A stretch of 32,221 nucleotides of DNA from Candidatus Neomarinimicrobiota bacterium (lineage in GTDB: Bacteria; Fidelibacterota; Marinisomatia; Marinisomatales; S15-B10): assembly GCA_012964825.1 (NCBI GenBank), contig DTTI01000044.1, positions 1 to 32,221 of the forward strand, written 5' to 3'. Numbering within the stretch: position 1 is the stretch's first letter; each line of letters opens with the position of its first letter. Below, piece by piece: positions 8,364 through 16,732 of the stretch. Below the pieces are notes generated by a model, which saw nothing but the letters and a program-made list of their open reading frames with translations, was not told the origin of the DNA and did no database searches. A program made the position numbers and the translations under genes.

Positions 8364-10325
8364 CTACTTGAGCAGGATCATTTTCTTCGTCTTCCTTATG
8401 CTGCCTGCTTGAAGACGATAAATATAAATACCTGCCGGAGAATTGGCCCCGTTCCACGAAACGGCGTGATTACCGGCATCTGACGGACCCTTCAGCAGGG
8501 TTGTCACTTCGTTACCTAACAAGTCGTAAACTGTCAGTGAAACTTCGGCTTTCTCCGGGAGGGTAAATTCTATGACCGTAACAGGGTTGAACGGATTGGG
8601 ATAGTTCTGCGCCAGATCAATACGGGCTGGCAAAAGATCTGAATCTTCCACAGTAAGAGGCTTAAGTGTCACTTTGGAAAAGTATACCCTGTTCTTGAAA
8701 TCAGCCTGTGACGGTGAACCCCCATCAGAAGGCGTGACGGTCTGAACATTGTAGTCCGGGCTCTCGAACATAATATAGGCCTCATTATCGGTGGCTATGA
8801 ATGCCAGCTGAGGATAAACCTCATCAAGCTCCCTGTCCCTGGTGTCTGTAACGTTGACTGGGGCTTCCCAGGTTTTCCCGCCATCGATAGAGCGCTGAAC
8901 AAAGACATCATAATTAAAATAGGTTTCGGTGGTGTCTGCAACGGCCATGTAGCCCACATACATGACGTGAGGGTCATCTTTACTGATGGCGGCTGACGGG
9001 TAGATCCTATGCCAGTTATTGTCCCAGAAAAAAGAAATCTGGGTGGAGTTGACAAAATAGATCTCCCAACTCTCGGGATCGGAAGGATCATTAGAAAAAA
9101 AGTGGTAAATGCCGCAAGATTCATCTATAGCAGGATAGACACTGCCGCTGGAACTTGGAATTGCCGTAGAGAAAATGTGCAGACCTCCGGAAGGGTCCGT
9201 CTTCAGTTCGACTTCGTAGGATATAAACGGACTTTCAAATACGACTGTATCAAACTTTGCTATCATCAAGCTGTCACTGAAAAAGCGGTCTTTCAGAATA
9301 TCACGAGGGATATAGTAATAGTCCGTTCCATCCATACCAGTTCCACCCTCCCCACTCCAGCTTGCACCGTAATCAGTTGTTTTTCGTATCATGACGGTGT
9401 GAGATGAATCGGGGGATTGACCCTTGAAATAACTAGAAACTGCAGCATAGCCGGTTCCGCTTTCGTTAATATCTATAACCACATTTGAGGTGAATCCACC
9501 TTGCATGAAATCAGCTTCATCAAAGAGCAATATGGGATCGTCAAAAGTAAAGTAACCGGACATATTTTTATTGGAGTGGTAAAGCCACCTGTTGCTTGAA
9601 GTTTCCTGAAGGGAATTTGACCACTGGCTGTAAGCAGCATTCAGCACCGGTGTGTCACCGTCATGGGCCAGGGAGACGGAACCGACCCAATTGTCCGGCG
9701 GGTCGCACGGTGTAGGGCTACAACCGTTGTTGAGATCTACTGGAGGTGAAAAGAAAGAACCACCTCCATAATAAAATTCATCCCAACTGTAGACTGGTCG
9801 GCCACCATACAGACCGCCCCCAGTGCCTGTCTGGGTATATTCGTTCCAAACAATGTAAGGGTAATCACTACCGGCTACTGCACTGGGATAGCGACCCATT
9901 TTCTCGGCCGGTTCAATGATGTTCAAATCTGAGTAGGTAGTAAACAACTCGCCATCCTCAGACCATGCCGCCCCCATATAGCCCGAATTTATGGGGTCAT
10001 TGAAGCTCCACTGCCTGTAGGCCATGATGAAACCGTTGTCAGGATGATATGACAGCGGTGTGGTGTTACCAACCACCATACCGTACCCGTTCCGGGAAGA
10101 ATCCACCAGAACTGTGGATACAGAAGATGTGGAACGGTAAACCCTGGGCGAATGCGAGTTTGAGTTACTATAAATAAGTGTTGGTTCGCCCTCCAACTGG
10201 AACTTCATGGTGGCTGGTTGTACCTGTGCCTGCATCCGCTTCGGTACCGGACTTTGTGCCAGAAGTGTGGCGGCAAAACAGACAAAAAGAATAAGTGTAC
10301 TTTTTTTCAAAGCTGACTCTTGCAT
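8364..10325 (-). CDS. Secreted Asp-box (BNR/sialidase-like) repeat protein with T9SS sorting domain
   Basis: The 653-residue product has a signal peptide (about residues 8-24, ending LLAQ). Asp-box motifs typical of sialidase-fold beta-propellers are visible: TDYGASW in the middle and SIDGGKTW near 485, with a more degenerate WSEDGELFTT near 115. The last about 85 residues form the sorting domain with NYPNPFNPVT, VYDLLGNEV and a terminal KKMILLK. I do not see the sialidase arginine triad clearly, so enzymatic activity is not claimed; many such propellers only bind glycans. It is the first of four consecutive sorting-domain genes in transcription order and follows clpP by 45 bases. The ATG at 10325 was taken; a TTG near codon 6 is an alternative. 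Confidence 0.85.
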   Translation of the reverse strand: MQESALKKSTLILFVCFAATLLAQSPVPKRMQAQVQPATMKFQLEGEPTLIYSNSNSHSPRVYRSTSSVSTVLVDSSRNGYGMVVGNTTPLSYHPDNGFIMAYRQWSFNDPINSGYMGAAWSEDGELFTTYSDLNIIEPAEKMGRYPSAVAGSDYPYIVWNEYTQTGTGGGLYGGRPVYSWDEFYYGGGSFFSPPVDLNNGCSPTPCDPPDNWVGSVSLAHDGDTPVLNAAYSQWSNSLQETSSNRWLYHSNKNMSGYFTFDDPILLFDEADFMQGGFTSNVVIDINESGTGYAAVSSYFKGQSPDSSHTVMIRKTTDYGASWSGEGGTGMDGTDYYYIPRDILKDRFFSDSLMIAKFDTVVFESPFISYEVELKTDPSGGLHIFSTAIPSSSGSVYPAIDESCGIYHFFSNDPSDPESWEIYFVNSTQISFFWDNNWHRIYPSAAISKDDPHVMYVGYMAVADTTETYFNYDVFVQRSIDGGKTWEAPVNVTDTRDRELDEVYPQLAFIATDNEAYIMFESPDYNVQTVTPSDGGSPSQADFKNRVYFSKVTLKPLTVEDSDLLPARIDLAQNYPNPFNPVTVIEFTLPEKAEVSLTVYDLLGNEVTTLLKGPSDAGNHAVSWNGANSPAGIYIYRLQAGSIRKTKKMILLK

Positions 10326-10370
10326 ATGCTGAATCTTAATTCTCAGGAACCAAACGTGCTGTGACAGGAA

Positions 10371-10964
10371 TCACCGCTTGTTTAAAACACGGTCGATGAG
10401 TCCGTACTTTTTCGCTTCTTCAGCGGTCATGAAGAAATCTCTGTCCGTATCGTCCGTGATCTTCTTGAGGGTCTGGCCTGTCTGAAACGCCAACATCTTG
10501 TTCAGCCGCTCCTTCATGGCCAGAAGCTCCTGTGCATGGATCTGGATGTCGCTGGCGGTTCCCTGCATACCGGCCCACGGCTGATGAACCATAACACGGG
10601 AGTTGGGCAGGGCCGAACGTTTTCCCTTCTTCCCCGCTGACAACAATACCGCTCCCATGCTGGACGCCTGCCCCATGCAAATGGTAGCCACATCGGGCTT
10701 GATATAATTCATTGTATCCACAATCCCCAACCCAGAAGTGACAGAGCCACCAGGAGAATTAATGTATAGCGAAATATCCTTATTAGAACTCTCAGCCTCC
10801 AGGAAAAGCAGCTGGGCAATGGTGAGGGACGCTACGGTGTCGTCCACGGGAGTGCCAATAAATACAATCCGCTCCTTCAGCAGGCGTGAATAGATGTCGT
10901 ATGCACGTTCCATCCTCCCTGACTTCTCAACAACAATCGGTACAATCTGAGATCTTTCAATCAT
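10371..10964 (-). CDS. clpP: ATP-dependent Clp protease proteolytic subunit ClpP
   Basis: At 197 residues this has the usual ClpP length and no long extension. The catalytic triad is Ser102 (GQASSMGA), His127 (MVHQPW) and Asp176 (DTDRDFF). The SPGGSV oxyanion loop (70-75) and the [17 protein letters not shown]-terminal segment are typical. ClpP forms a double heptameric cytoplasmic chamber that degrades proteins delivered by ClpX, ClpA or ClpC. It lies eight bases after tig, the common tig-clpP order, but clpX does not follow here: the next gene encodes a secreted protein. It is likely co-transcribed with tig. Confidence 0.98.
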   Translation of the reverse strand: MIERSQIVPIVVEKSGRMERAYDIYSRLLKERIVFIGTPVDDTVASLTIAQLLFLEAESSNKDISLYINSPGGSVTSGLGIVDTMNYIKPDVATICMGQASSMGAVLLSAGKKGKRSALPNSRVMVHQPWAGMQGTASDIQIHAQELLAMKERLNKMLAFQTGQTLKKITDDTDRDFFMTAEEAKKYGLIDRVLNKR

Positions 10965-10972
10965 GATTTAAA

Positions 10973-12268
10973 CTAAGCTCCTTCTGTGGAAAGTTCACGC
11001 TGTTTGCGAAGGTCGCTGGTGCTGATGATTACTTCGCTTATCTTTGCATATTCTTTCAGTGTCTCAAAAAGAGAACGGTCCAGCAAATCATCTCTCAGCC
11101 GTTCCTTGTTAGAAGATTTTTTGTAATAACGCCTGATCTTACCCTTCTCATCCTCTGCTGATTCGAGAATCTTTTCGATGTGCTCATTAACCTCCTCATC
11201 GGAGACCGAAAGTTCTTCACCATTAACAAGTGCTTTTCGGATGAGATACCATTTAATGCTTCTAACAACGGACGGACGGGCCTCGTTCCTGTATTTATCT
11301 TCATCGAAGGTTTCCCCGTTATTGGATTTTGCCTGCTCAATAGAGTTTTCGATATAATTGTCAACCATGGATGGCGGCGGTTCCAGGTCCGTTGACTGGA
11401 GAAAATAATCTATGATCGCTTCATTGAGTTGACCTTCAGCGTCCCGATCCATCCGCTCCTGGATTCTTTTCAGAACGTTTTCCCTGAAAGAGGTTTCATC
11501 GGTGGCTTCATTATCAAGTTTTTTGATGAACTCTTCATCCATCTCCGGGAAAATCTCTTCCTGAACGTTTTTTACTGTGAGCTTATACTTGGTAAGGCCG
11601 CCCTCCTTTGTGGTCTCTGTTTCCACCATAGCGGTGTCTCCCACCTTCAAATCGGTGAGGCGACTCAGATTATCACCACCGAAAACGCCGTCGCCCACTT
11701 TAATGTAACGGTCCTCCACTTTCTTACCGATGATGGGGACGCCGGAAGTGTCCATCTCCTGCATATCCACCAAAAGAAGATGACCGTCACCTGATCCCTC
11801 CTCTACCGTCTTCAGTTCGGCAAACTGCCGGCGGACTTCTTCTATATAGGCATCCACATCTGCATCATCTGGGACGTAAATATTTTTCTTCACTTTCATC
11901 TTGCGATTGTACTTCGGCAGTTTCACCTGGGGCTCGACTTCCACCGTGGCTTTGAAACTGAGGGACGTACCTCGGGAGAATTGAAGGTCTTCTATTTTCG
12001 CCTGATTCACAGGGACAATTTTGTGTTCCTGTAGCGCTTCTGAATAATGCATTTCGATGGAATCCTGAGCAAATTCGGCCTCCAGCTCCATTCCAAAGTT
12101 TTGAACAACCACCTTCCGTGGAACTTTCCCTTTCCTGAAGCCGGGCATACGCACCTTTTTAGTAAAGCGGCGCATGTGTGCCTCAAAAGCGGACTCCAGA
12201 TCCTCCCAAGGCACAGCAATGGTAACCTGCCGGGTGTACGGGTTGATTTCTTTCAGTTTCACGTTCAT
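10973..12268 (-). CDS. tig: Trigger factor, ribosome-associated chaperone
   Basis: At 431 residues this matches trigger-factor length. The ribosome-docking loop GFRKGKVP is at 43-50 in the N-terminal domain. Residues about 150-245 correspond to the FKBP-like prolyl isomerase domain, rather diverged here, and the helical C-terminal arms (about 250-415) are rich in Glu/Lys with a long ERM(D/E) run. The protein binds the ribosome exit tunnel and shields nascent chains. It is immediately upstream of clpP (eight-base gap). The 80-base gap before it could hold its promoter; TTAGAA...TAATTT with an 18-base spacer is a weak candidate. Confidence 0.97.
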   Translation of the reverse strand: MNVKLKEINPYTRQVTIAVPWEDLESAFEAHMRRFTKKVRMPGFRKGKVPRKVVVQNFGMELEAEFAQDSIEMHYSEALQEHKIVPVNQAKIEDLQFSRGTSLSFKATVEVEPQVKLPKYNRKMKVKKNIYVPDDADVDAYIEEVRRQFAELKTVEEGSGDGHLLLVDMQEMDTSGVPIIGKKVEDRYIKVGDGVFGGDNLSRLTDLKVGDTAMVETETTKEGGLTKYKLTVKNVQEEIFPEMDEEFIKKLDNEATDETSFRENVLKRIQERMDRDAEGQLNEAIIDYFLQSTDLEPPPSMVDNYIENSIEQAKSNNGETFDEDKYRNEARPSVVRSIKWYLIRKALVNGEELSVSDEEVNEHIEKILESAEDEKGKIRRYYKKSSNKERLRDDLLDRSLFETLKEYAKISEVIISTSDLRKQRELSTEGA

Positions 12269-12349
12269 GCTTGAAAAAACCGCGTTGTTAAAATTACGAC
12301 GACCGGCCCCTTAATTCTAAAGGCACTTTTTCTCAAATATGACAGAGGC

Positions 12350-13000
12350 TCAGCGGGGAAGCTGACCCGCGACGATCATGACACCACCCTGATAGAGCAG
12401 CCAGAGACACACTATCTGGACGGCGTGAAAAAGGTCGTTGTGGTTGAAATTTTTGTGAATAGACCATCCCGTGGCCCACAAACCGCCGGCAGCAACAGTA
12501 AGGAGCGCCCCAGCGAAGAGATAACCAGACCCGGAGAGGGCCTGCCGCCAGTAAAGTGTTGCGAATACAGCCAGGATAACCATCAGCCCTACAGCTATAA
12601 ACTTTATCGAATGACCGAACCCAGCAAATTTTACCGTTTGCCACACATATAAGATAAGGCCGATGGCAGCCACCCACAGGATGATCCAATAGGATGAAAA
12701 AGGTATTACCGCAGAAACTCCCGCCATCATGAGGAAAAATGTAGTAAATCCCATACATGTCAGAGCCACCTTCCAGATCCACTCCCGCATCATTTGAGAA
12801 AAGTGGGGGCCAAAGCCATGAAACAGAGCACCCATAACGGACCCCGCCGCCACAGCAAAAAAAGCCCAGCTGAGATGGAAATGAAACGGGTGAATACTTT
12901 GCCGGTAAACATCTGACATTTTCTGCCCCAGGGTAAAAGTTATTAAGAGTAAAATGATGTTTATGACGAACGTCGTAGGCTCGAACAGATTTTTTTTCAT
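12350..13000 (-). CDS. Seven-TM membrane protein with CREST/DUF6962-like conserved residues
   Basis: The 216-residue product has about seven hydrophobic segments (near 9-24, 43-61, 78-98, 103-120, 132-150, 158-178, 190-212). Polar residues sit where membrane hydrolases of the CREST group (alkaline ceramidase, PAQR) place theirs: Ser54 and His61 in TM2 and the NHNDLFH motif with His187 and His192 before TM7. I believe this NHND(L)xH signature occurs in the uncharacterised DUF6962 family, from memory. Its ATG shares ATGA with the stop of the upstream zinc-ribbon gene, so translation is probably coupled. Substrate and activity are unknown; a role with lipids or redox is speculation. A competing longer reading frame over the same bases gives an implausible protein. 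Confidence 0.8.
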   Translation of the reverse strand: MKKNLFEPTTFVINIILLLITFTLGQKMSDVYRQSIHPFHFHLSWAFFAVAAGSVMGALFHGFGPHFSQMMREWIWKVALTCMGFTTFFLMMAGVSAVIPFSSYWIILWVAAIGLILYVWQTVKFAGFGHSIKFIAVGLMVILAVFATLYWRQALSGSGYLFAGALLTVAAGGLWATGWSIHKNFNHNDLFHAVQIVCLWLLYQGGVMIVAGQLPR

Positions 13001-13212
13001 TGTCCCTTTCCCCCTGCGGCTGGTTTTCTCTCACCGCAATAGATGCATTCTGTCCCCATCTGAACGGTGAAACTGCAGGTGGGACAGTTCCACTCCTCCA
13101 GATCAGACTCTTCCAGTTTACCCTCAGTCGGTTCGCGTTTCAGTGACCAGTGGAAAACGCCTCCCAAAAAGATGATGATAACGAAAAAAAAGAGCCACAG
13201 CAGGTATGTCAC
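12997..13212 (-). CDS. Small single-TM zinc-ribbon protein
   Basis: I place the start at a GTG at 13212 that overlaps the upstream stop as GTGA, giving 71 residues; a longer in-frame start at 13305 would add residues that lie wholly within the VKOR gene. Residues about 3-20 form one transmembrane segment and the tail is cytoplasmic or soluble. A zinc ribbon follows: CPTC near 44-47 and CIYCG near 57-61, with 9 residues between the pairs. The C-terminus is Lys/Gly rich. The gene overlaps its neighbours by four bases on both sides, as the whole operon does. Function unknown; it may be a membrane-tethered metal or protein-binding adaptor. Confidence 0.68.
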   Translation of the reverse strand: MTYLLWLFFFVIIIFLGGVFHWSLKREPTEGKLEESDLEEWNCPTCSFTVQMGTECIYCGERKPAAGGKGQ

Positions 13213-13632
13213 GGTGTCTTCCAGGTAAGAATCAAAAACAGCAGAACCACAGCGTGTGTGGCAAAACAGAAAGGACAGGGAGTTCGGAGCCTGTAAAGTC
13301 CCCACAAAAGGTAGAGGCTAAGAATCATGGCAAAAACGGCCGGGATCAAAAAAAATGACCTTTCAATCAGTTCCGCTCCAACAAAACAGATAACTATCAA
13401 CATAATAAGGATAATAGAGATCCCCCCAAAATGCATTCGGTTTACCGACTATTTTGCTGTAGGGTGTTCCCACCAGAGTTTGACAGTTCCCTTCAGTCAT
13501 GAGGAGAATTGCGGGCATCCACCAGGCATTGGGGCTCATTTTTCCCATTACAACCTTCTGGCAATAAAATGAGAAGGCCCAACCGGCGTCAGCCAGCAGG
13601 GCCATGAGAAGTAAATATGCAGCTTGGTTCAC
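13209..13632 (-). pseudogene. VKOR-family thiol oxidoreductase, split by one frameshift
   Basis: Two overlapping frames join into one 140-residue protein if one base is removed from the run of six G (plus-strand C at 13422-13427). The joined protein has four TM segments, a loop cysteine C50 in an EGNCQTLV motif, the SPY-like TPYSKIVGKPNAFWG segment and the redox CPFC motif at 119-122 in TM4, all typical of the vitamin K epoxide reductase family, which re-oxidises thiol-disulfide partners and passes electrons to quinone. The start is a GTG at 13632 that overlaps the preceding stop (GTGA). Both halves are well conserved, so the shift is more likely a sequence error, or a phase-variable tract, than old decay. 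Confidence 0.78.
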
Positions 13633-14069
13633 TGCCTCAACCGATAGGCGATTCCTTCGATGCATTGCATCAGTTTGTCTATCTGGGCGCCGGTTGTGAA
13701 GAGCTCGGCCATGTTCTCAAGACTGTCGATGGGAAAATTCACAGTATCATAATCTCTCAGAAAGTTGGCTTCAAGTTTGATGACAAAATCTCGCATAATG
13801 TTCTTAGGCACATCTTTTTGCCGAAGGACGTTGAGGCAGAACTTGATCTGCCCCCTTGTCGTGATCTGGAAAAGAGAAATGAGCCCGAAGTCCGACTTGG
13901 ATTTGTAGGTCATTGTACCATATTCGTTGCCTCTACCCCAGGAAACTTCATCAGCATCCCTCTCCGAGAATTCGCACAGCATTTCACCGACTTTCGCTAC
14001 TTCCCTTGAGGTATTTTTCCTCAGTTCCTGGAGAAATTTTCCCTTATCCCATTTCACATACGTCTCCAC
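13629..14069 (-). CDS. Conserved hypothetical soluble protein, first gene of the VKOR operon
   Basis: The 146-residue product has no signal peptide or TM segment. A central WGRGNEYGTMTYK stretch followed by an LFQITTRGQIKF strand looks like a conserved core and recalls small alpha/beta domains attached to nucleases or restriction-like proteins, but I cannot name a family. The start is uncertain: GTG at 14069, or GTG at 14057, which has a GGAG six bases upstream. Its stop overlaps the VKOR start (GTGA). It is divergent from the EamA gene, so its promoter should lie in 14070-14158. Why a soluble protein heads an operon of membrane proteins is unclear. Confidence 0.7.
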   Translation of the reverse strand: METYVKWDKGKFLQELRKNTSREVAKVGEMLCEFSERDADEVSWGRGNEYGTMTYKSKSDFGLISLFQITTRGQIKFCLNVLRQKDVPKNIMRDFVIKLEANFLRDYDTVNFPIDSLENMAELFTTGAQIDKLMQCIEGIAYRLRQ

Positions 14070-14158
14070 TAAGTTTGATGTTTTGGGGGTAAAAAATCAC
14101 CCCCGAATTTACCATGAGATCTAATAAAAACGAATTCCATTTAAAACTGTCAGGCTAA

Positions 14159-14188
14159 TTGACTGACGTTGAGAGCGGGAACTATATT
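14159..14188 (+). promoter_or_regulatory. Sigma70-type promoter for the EamA transporter gene
   Basis: TTGACT at 14159-14164 and TATATT at 14183-14188 are separated by 18 bases, close to the consensus. Transcription would start near 14195, leaving a short leader with an AAGGTG ribosome site before the ATG at 14208. The position in the divergent gap agrees with transcription of the lone plus-strand gene. Confidence 0.6.
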
Positions 14189-14207
14189 GCCCAGCAATTA
14201 AGGTGCA

Positions 14208-15047
14208 ATGAGAGACAAACCGCCGAAATCGTCCCTCCCCTATCTCATGCTTGTAATAACAGCTCTGCTGTGGAGTACCGGCGGGTTCCTTGTAAAGGGT
14301 ATCCAGTGGCACCCGGTGGCCATCGTAGGGATGCGTAGCCTTATCGCCGCTGCGGTGATTCTTATAGCCATCAGAAAGCCGGAACTGACGTGGTCCCTCC
14401 CCCAGCTGGGTGGTGCGGTCTGCTACGCCGGGACGGTGATCCTCTACGTTATTGCTAACAAACTCACCACGGCCGCAAATGCCGTATTACTCATGTATAC
14501 GGCACCCATTTATGTCATTATTTTCGGACCTTGGTTCCTAAAGGAAAAAGCGTCCAGGCGGGACTGGCTGGCCGTCGGGGCTGTTATGGTGGGGATTGTG
14601 GTCTTTTTCATGGACAAACTTTCACCGGAAGGTTTCTTGGGAAACATGCTGGCGGTATTGAGTGGCGTAAGTTTCGCGTGGATGACACTCTTTCTCCGAA
14701 AACAAAAGCGGGGTTCGCCTGTTGAATCTGTATTCCTAGGCAATCTGTTGGCTGCCGTCATCGGCCTACCTTTCTTTTTAAGAGAAGAACTTCCTGAAAT
14801 TAACGGAATCCTCATGCTCATAGCCCTGGGGACTTTTCAGTTGGGGTTTTCTTATGTGCTCTATACCAAGGCGATCCAGAAGGTGCGGGCCTTTGAGGCT
14901 GTCCTCATCACCATGCTGGAGCCCGTCCTCAACCCGGTGTGGGTATTCCTGCTGCTGGGTGAAGTGCCCGGCAATTGGGCCCTGGCAGGGGGTACCATCG
15001 TTATGGCGACGGTAGTCCTCCACGGGCTGGCCGCCAGTAGAAAGTAA
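14208..15047 (+). CDS. EamA-family (drug/metabolite) transporter
   Basis: The 279-residue product has about ten TM segments in two similar EamA halves. The first half begins LVITALLWSTGGFLVKG, a typical EamA start. Both repeats end in a segment near an acidic or proline-rich turn (WFLKEKASRRDWLAVG; LEPVLNPVWVFLLLGEVP). Such proteins usually export or import small metabolites or amino acids by proton exchange; the substrate cannot be read from the sequence. It has an ATG with an AAGGTG ribosome site and its own promoter. It stands alone on the plus strand and converges with thiI; the 27 bases between the two stops hold only an AT-rich palindrome. Confidence 0.9.
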   Translation: MRDKPPKSSLPYLMLVITALLWSTGGFLVKGIQWHPVAIVGMRSLIAAAVILIAIRKPELTWSLPQLGGAVCYAGTVILYVIANKLTTAANAVLLMYTAPIYVIIFGPWFLKEKASRRDWLAVGAVMVGIVVFFMDKLSPEGFLGNMLAVLSGVSFAWMTLFLRKQKRGSPVESVFLGNLLAAVIGLPFFLREELPEINGILMLIALGTFQLGFSYVLYTKAIQKVRAFEAVLITMLEPVLNPVWVFLLLGEVPGNWALAGGTIVMATVVLHGLAASRK

Positions 15048-15074
15048 GCTAAGGCTCCCAGGTGCATATTTAAA

Positions 15075-16247
15075 TTAATCGATAATTTCAATTTCAGCTG
15101 AGGTCAACCCTGTTTCTACAAGTTTATCAACGTCCAGCAAAACTTCTTGCCTTTCTAACTGCTCAGGCCTGGCTTTTGTGGCAGGATGGTCCGGCACAAA
15201 AAGTGAACAACAGTCCTGATCGGGCTGGATAGAAATATCGTAGGTGCCTATATCCCGCGCTTTGTCAATGATCTCCTGTTTATCAAAACCGATCAAGGGA
15301 CGAAGAATCGACATGTTTGTCACCCTTCCCACTGCTTCCATATTTACCAGCGTCTGAGATGCAACCTGCCCTAGTGATTCACCTGTGATCAGAGCGTGGG
15401 CATCTACTTCCCTTGCAATCTGCTCAGCAATTCTCAACATAAATCGTCGGTAAATCAGTACTCTGTAACGGGCTTCCGTCTCCGTCATGATCTGTTTCTG
15501 AATGGGTGCCAGTTCAACCAGATACAATTTTGATCGCATCTGAAAACGGTTCAATGTGGTAATCATTTCCCTCACTTTCTCAATGGATGCAGGCGTGGTG
15601 TACGGCACGGAATGGAAGTGGACAAAAACAACGGTCGCTCCACGCTTCATGGCTAGGTAGGCGGCGACGGGTGAATCGATGCCGCCTGAAAGCATGGCAA
15701 CCACCTTGCCACTGACGCCTACGGGCAGACCTCCCGGGCCGGGAATTCTTTCAGGATAGACGAATGCCCTGTCTTCAAACATATCGATGTAACAGTTGGC
15801 ACCCGGTTGAGTAAGGTTAACCTTTTTTTTCATGGTTTCAACAATATGGGTGCCCACTTCTTCATTTACCGTTTTCACTTTCAGTGGAATGTTACTGTTG
15901 GCACGCCGGGCAGTAATTCGGAAAGATTCGAACTCCGAATCAGAGAGCAATGCGTGCGCATCTTCCTTGAGAGTATTCAATTCTTGCTTCGATTCAAACG
16001 CCGGAGCGAAGTAAGCAAGTCCCGGCACATCTTTCAGTGCATTCTCGATGCTGTCCAAGTCTGCGCTCTCTTGCTTCAATTCAATAACTAACCTTCCGTG
16101 GTAACGCTTTACCGATTCAGCTGAATCGGGGCAGCGGATTTTTAGTGTTTTTAGTATGTTCTGCCGGAGCCGGTCCTCAAAGAATCTTCTATTTTTACCT
16201 TTGAGACCAATTTCTGAATAGTGGCAGAGGACGTGATCGAACTTCAT
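15075..16247 (-). CDS. thiI: tRNA 4-thiouridine synthase ThiI (no rhodanese domain)
   Basis: At 390 residues this is the short form. The N-terminal ferredoxin-like part starts with HYSEIGLKGKNRRFFE, the THUMP domain spans about 60-165, and the PP-loop SGGIDS is at 187-192. The loop QPDQDCCSLFVP with Cys346/Cys347 corresponds to the region of E. coli Cys344, which takes part in sulfur transfer. The rhodanese extension of E. coli ThiI is absent, as in Bacillus, where a dedicated cysteine desulfurase supplies sulfur. The enzyme adenylates U8 of tRNA and may also serve thiamine synthesis. The sulfur donor is unknown; the nearby TusA/rhodanese operon is one possible source, but that is speculation. 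Confidence 0.94.
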   Translation of the reverse strand: MKFDHVLCHYSEIGLKGKNRRFFEDRLRQNILKTLKIRCPDSAESVKRYHGRLVIELKQESADLDSIENALKDVPGLAYFAPAFESKQELNTLKEDAHALLSDSEFESFRITARRANSNIPLKVKTVNEEVGTHIVETMKKKVNLTQPGANCYIDMFEDRAFVYPERIPGPGGLPVGVSGKVVAMLSGGIDSPVAAYLAMKRGATVVFVHFHSVPYTTPASIEKVREMITTLNRFQMRSKLYLVELAPIQKQIMTETEARYRVLIYRRFMLRIAEQIAREVDAHALITGESLGQVASQTLVNMEAVGRVTNMSILRPLIGFDKQEIIDKARDIGTYDISIQPDQDCCSLFVPDHPATKARPEQLERQEVLLDVDKLVETGLTSAEIEIID

Positions 16248-16301
16248 GCCTGAAGTTTTTTTACTGGACTGTATTGAGAATTTATGGCCGGTCCAATCAC
16301 C

Positions 16302-16721
16302 TCAGATCCGGCCGGATAGCTGCGCACCCAGGTGTGCACCGTAGAAAAGCAGACCTACAGTGGCACCCGCCGCCGAAAGATAGAGAGAACGGAGATTCCC
16401 TTCCGGCAGCCGCTGACCGTTCCTGAAACGCCAGATGAACAGACCAAGAAAAATAAGACAGGCAGTTATTTGCAAAGCACCGTGTGTCGTGAAAAATGGA
16501 AATGGGAGTGACATGTGGCCATACAGACGGTCAGCAAGAAAGCCAGTCCCCACAGTAAACATTGAACTGACCACACCGAAAAGCTGACACCACCACCCTG
16601 CGTCAGCTGCCGACCGGTTTCTGAATGAAACACTGATAAGGTCGCAAACCCACCCTGTTGAAAAAAGTGCGATAGGAAAATGAATGAAAAGAAGATGAAT
16701 ATTTTCAGTAGTCCACGGCAT
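16302..16721 (-). CDS. DUF2231-family membrane protein
   Basis: The 139-residue product opens with IHLLFIHFPIALFSTGW, the HFPIAL motif of the DUF2231 family of small membrane proteins. Four TM segments are visible (about 8-30, 43-62, 76-96, 112-132), with conserved His near the start, in the middle (TTHGALQ) and near the end. Family function is not established; relatives are often near redox or metal genes. It lies 11 bases after the glutamine amidotransferase gene and before thiI on the same strand. Confidence concerns the family, not the role. Confidence 0.78.
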   Translation of the reverse strand: MPWTTENIHLLFIHFPIALFSTGWVCDLISVSFRNRSAADAGWWCQLFGVVSSMFTVGTGFLADRLYGHMSLPFPFFTTHGALQITACLIFLGLFIWRFRNGQRLPEGNLRSLYLSAAGATVGLLFYGAHLGAQLSGRI

Positions 16722-16732
16722 ATCTCAGACGG

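Noticed and set aside
12333-13034. Alternative 233-residue frame over the 7-TM gene
   Set aside because: Its product is Gly/Cys/Arg-rich with no membrane pattern, while the other frame gives a clean 7-TM protein with an ATGA overlap.
13209-13665. Two separate small genes (100 and 75 residues) in place of one VKOR
   Set aside because: The two pieces carry complementary halves of the VKOR domain and join at a single G tract.
15069-15086. Palindrome between EamA and thiI as a bidirectional terminator
   Set aside because: The stem is AAATTA/TAATTT only, far too weak in GC to call.
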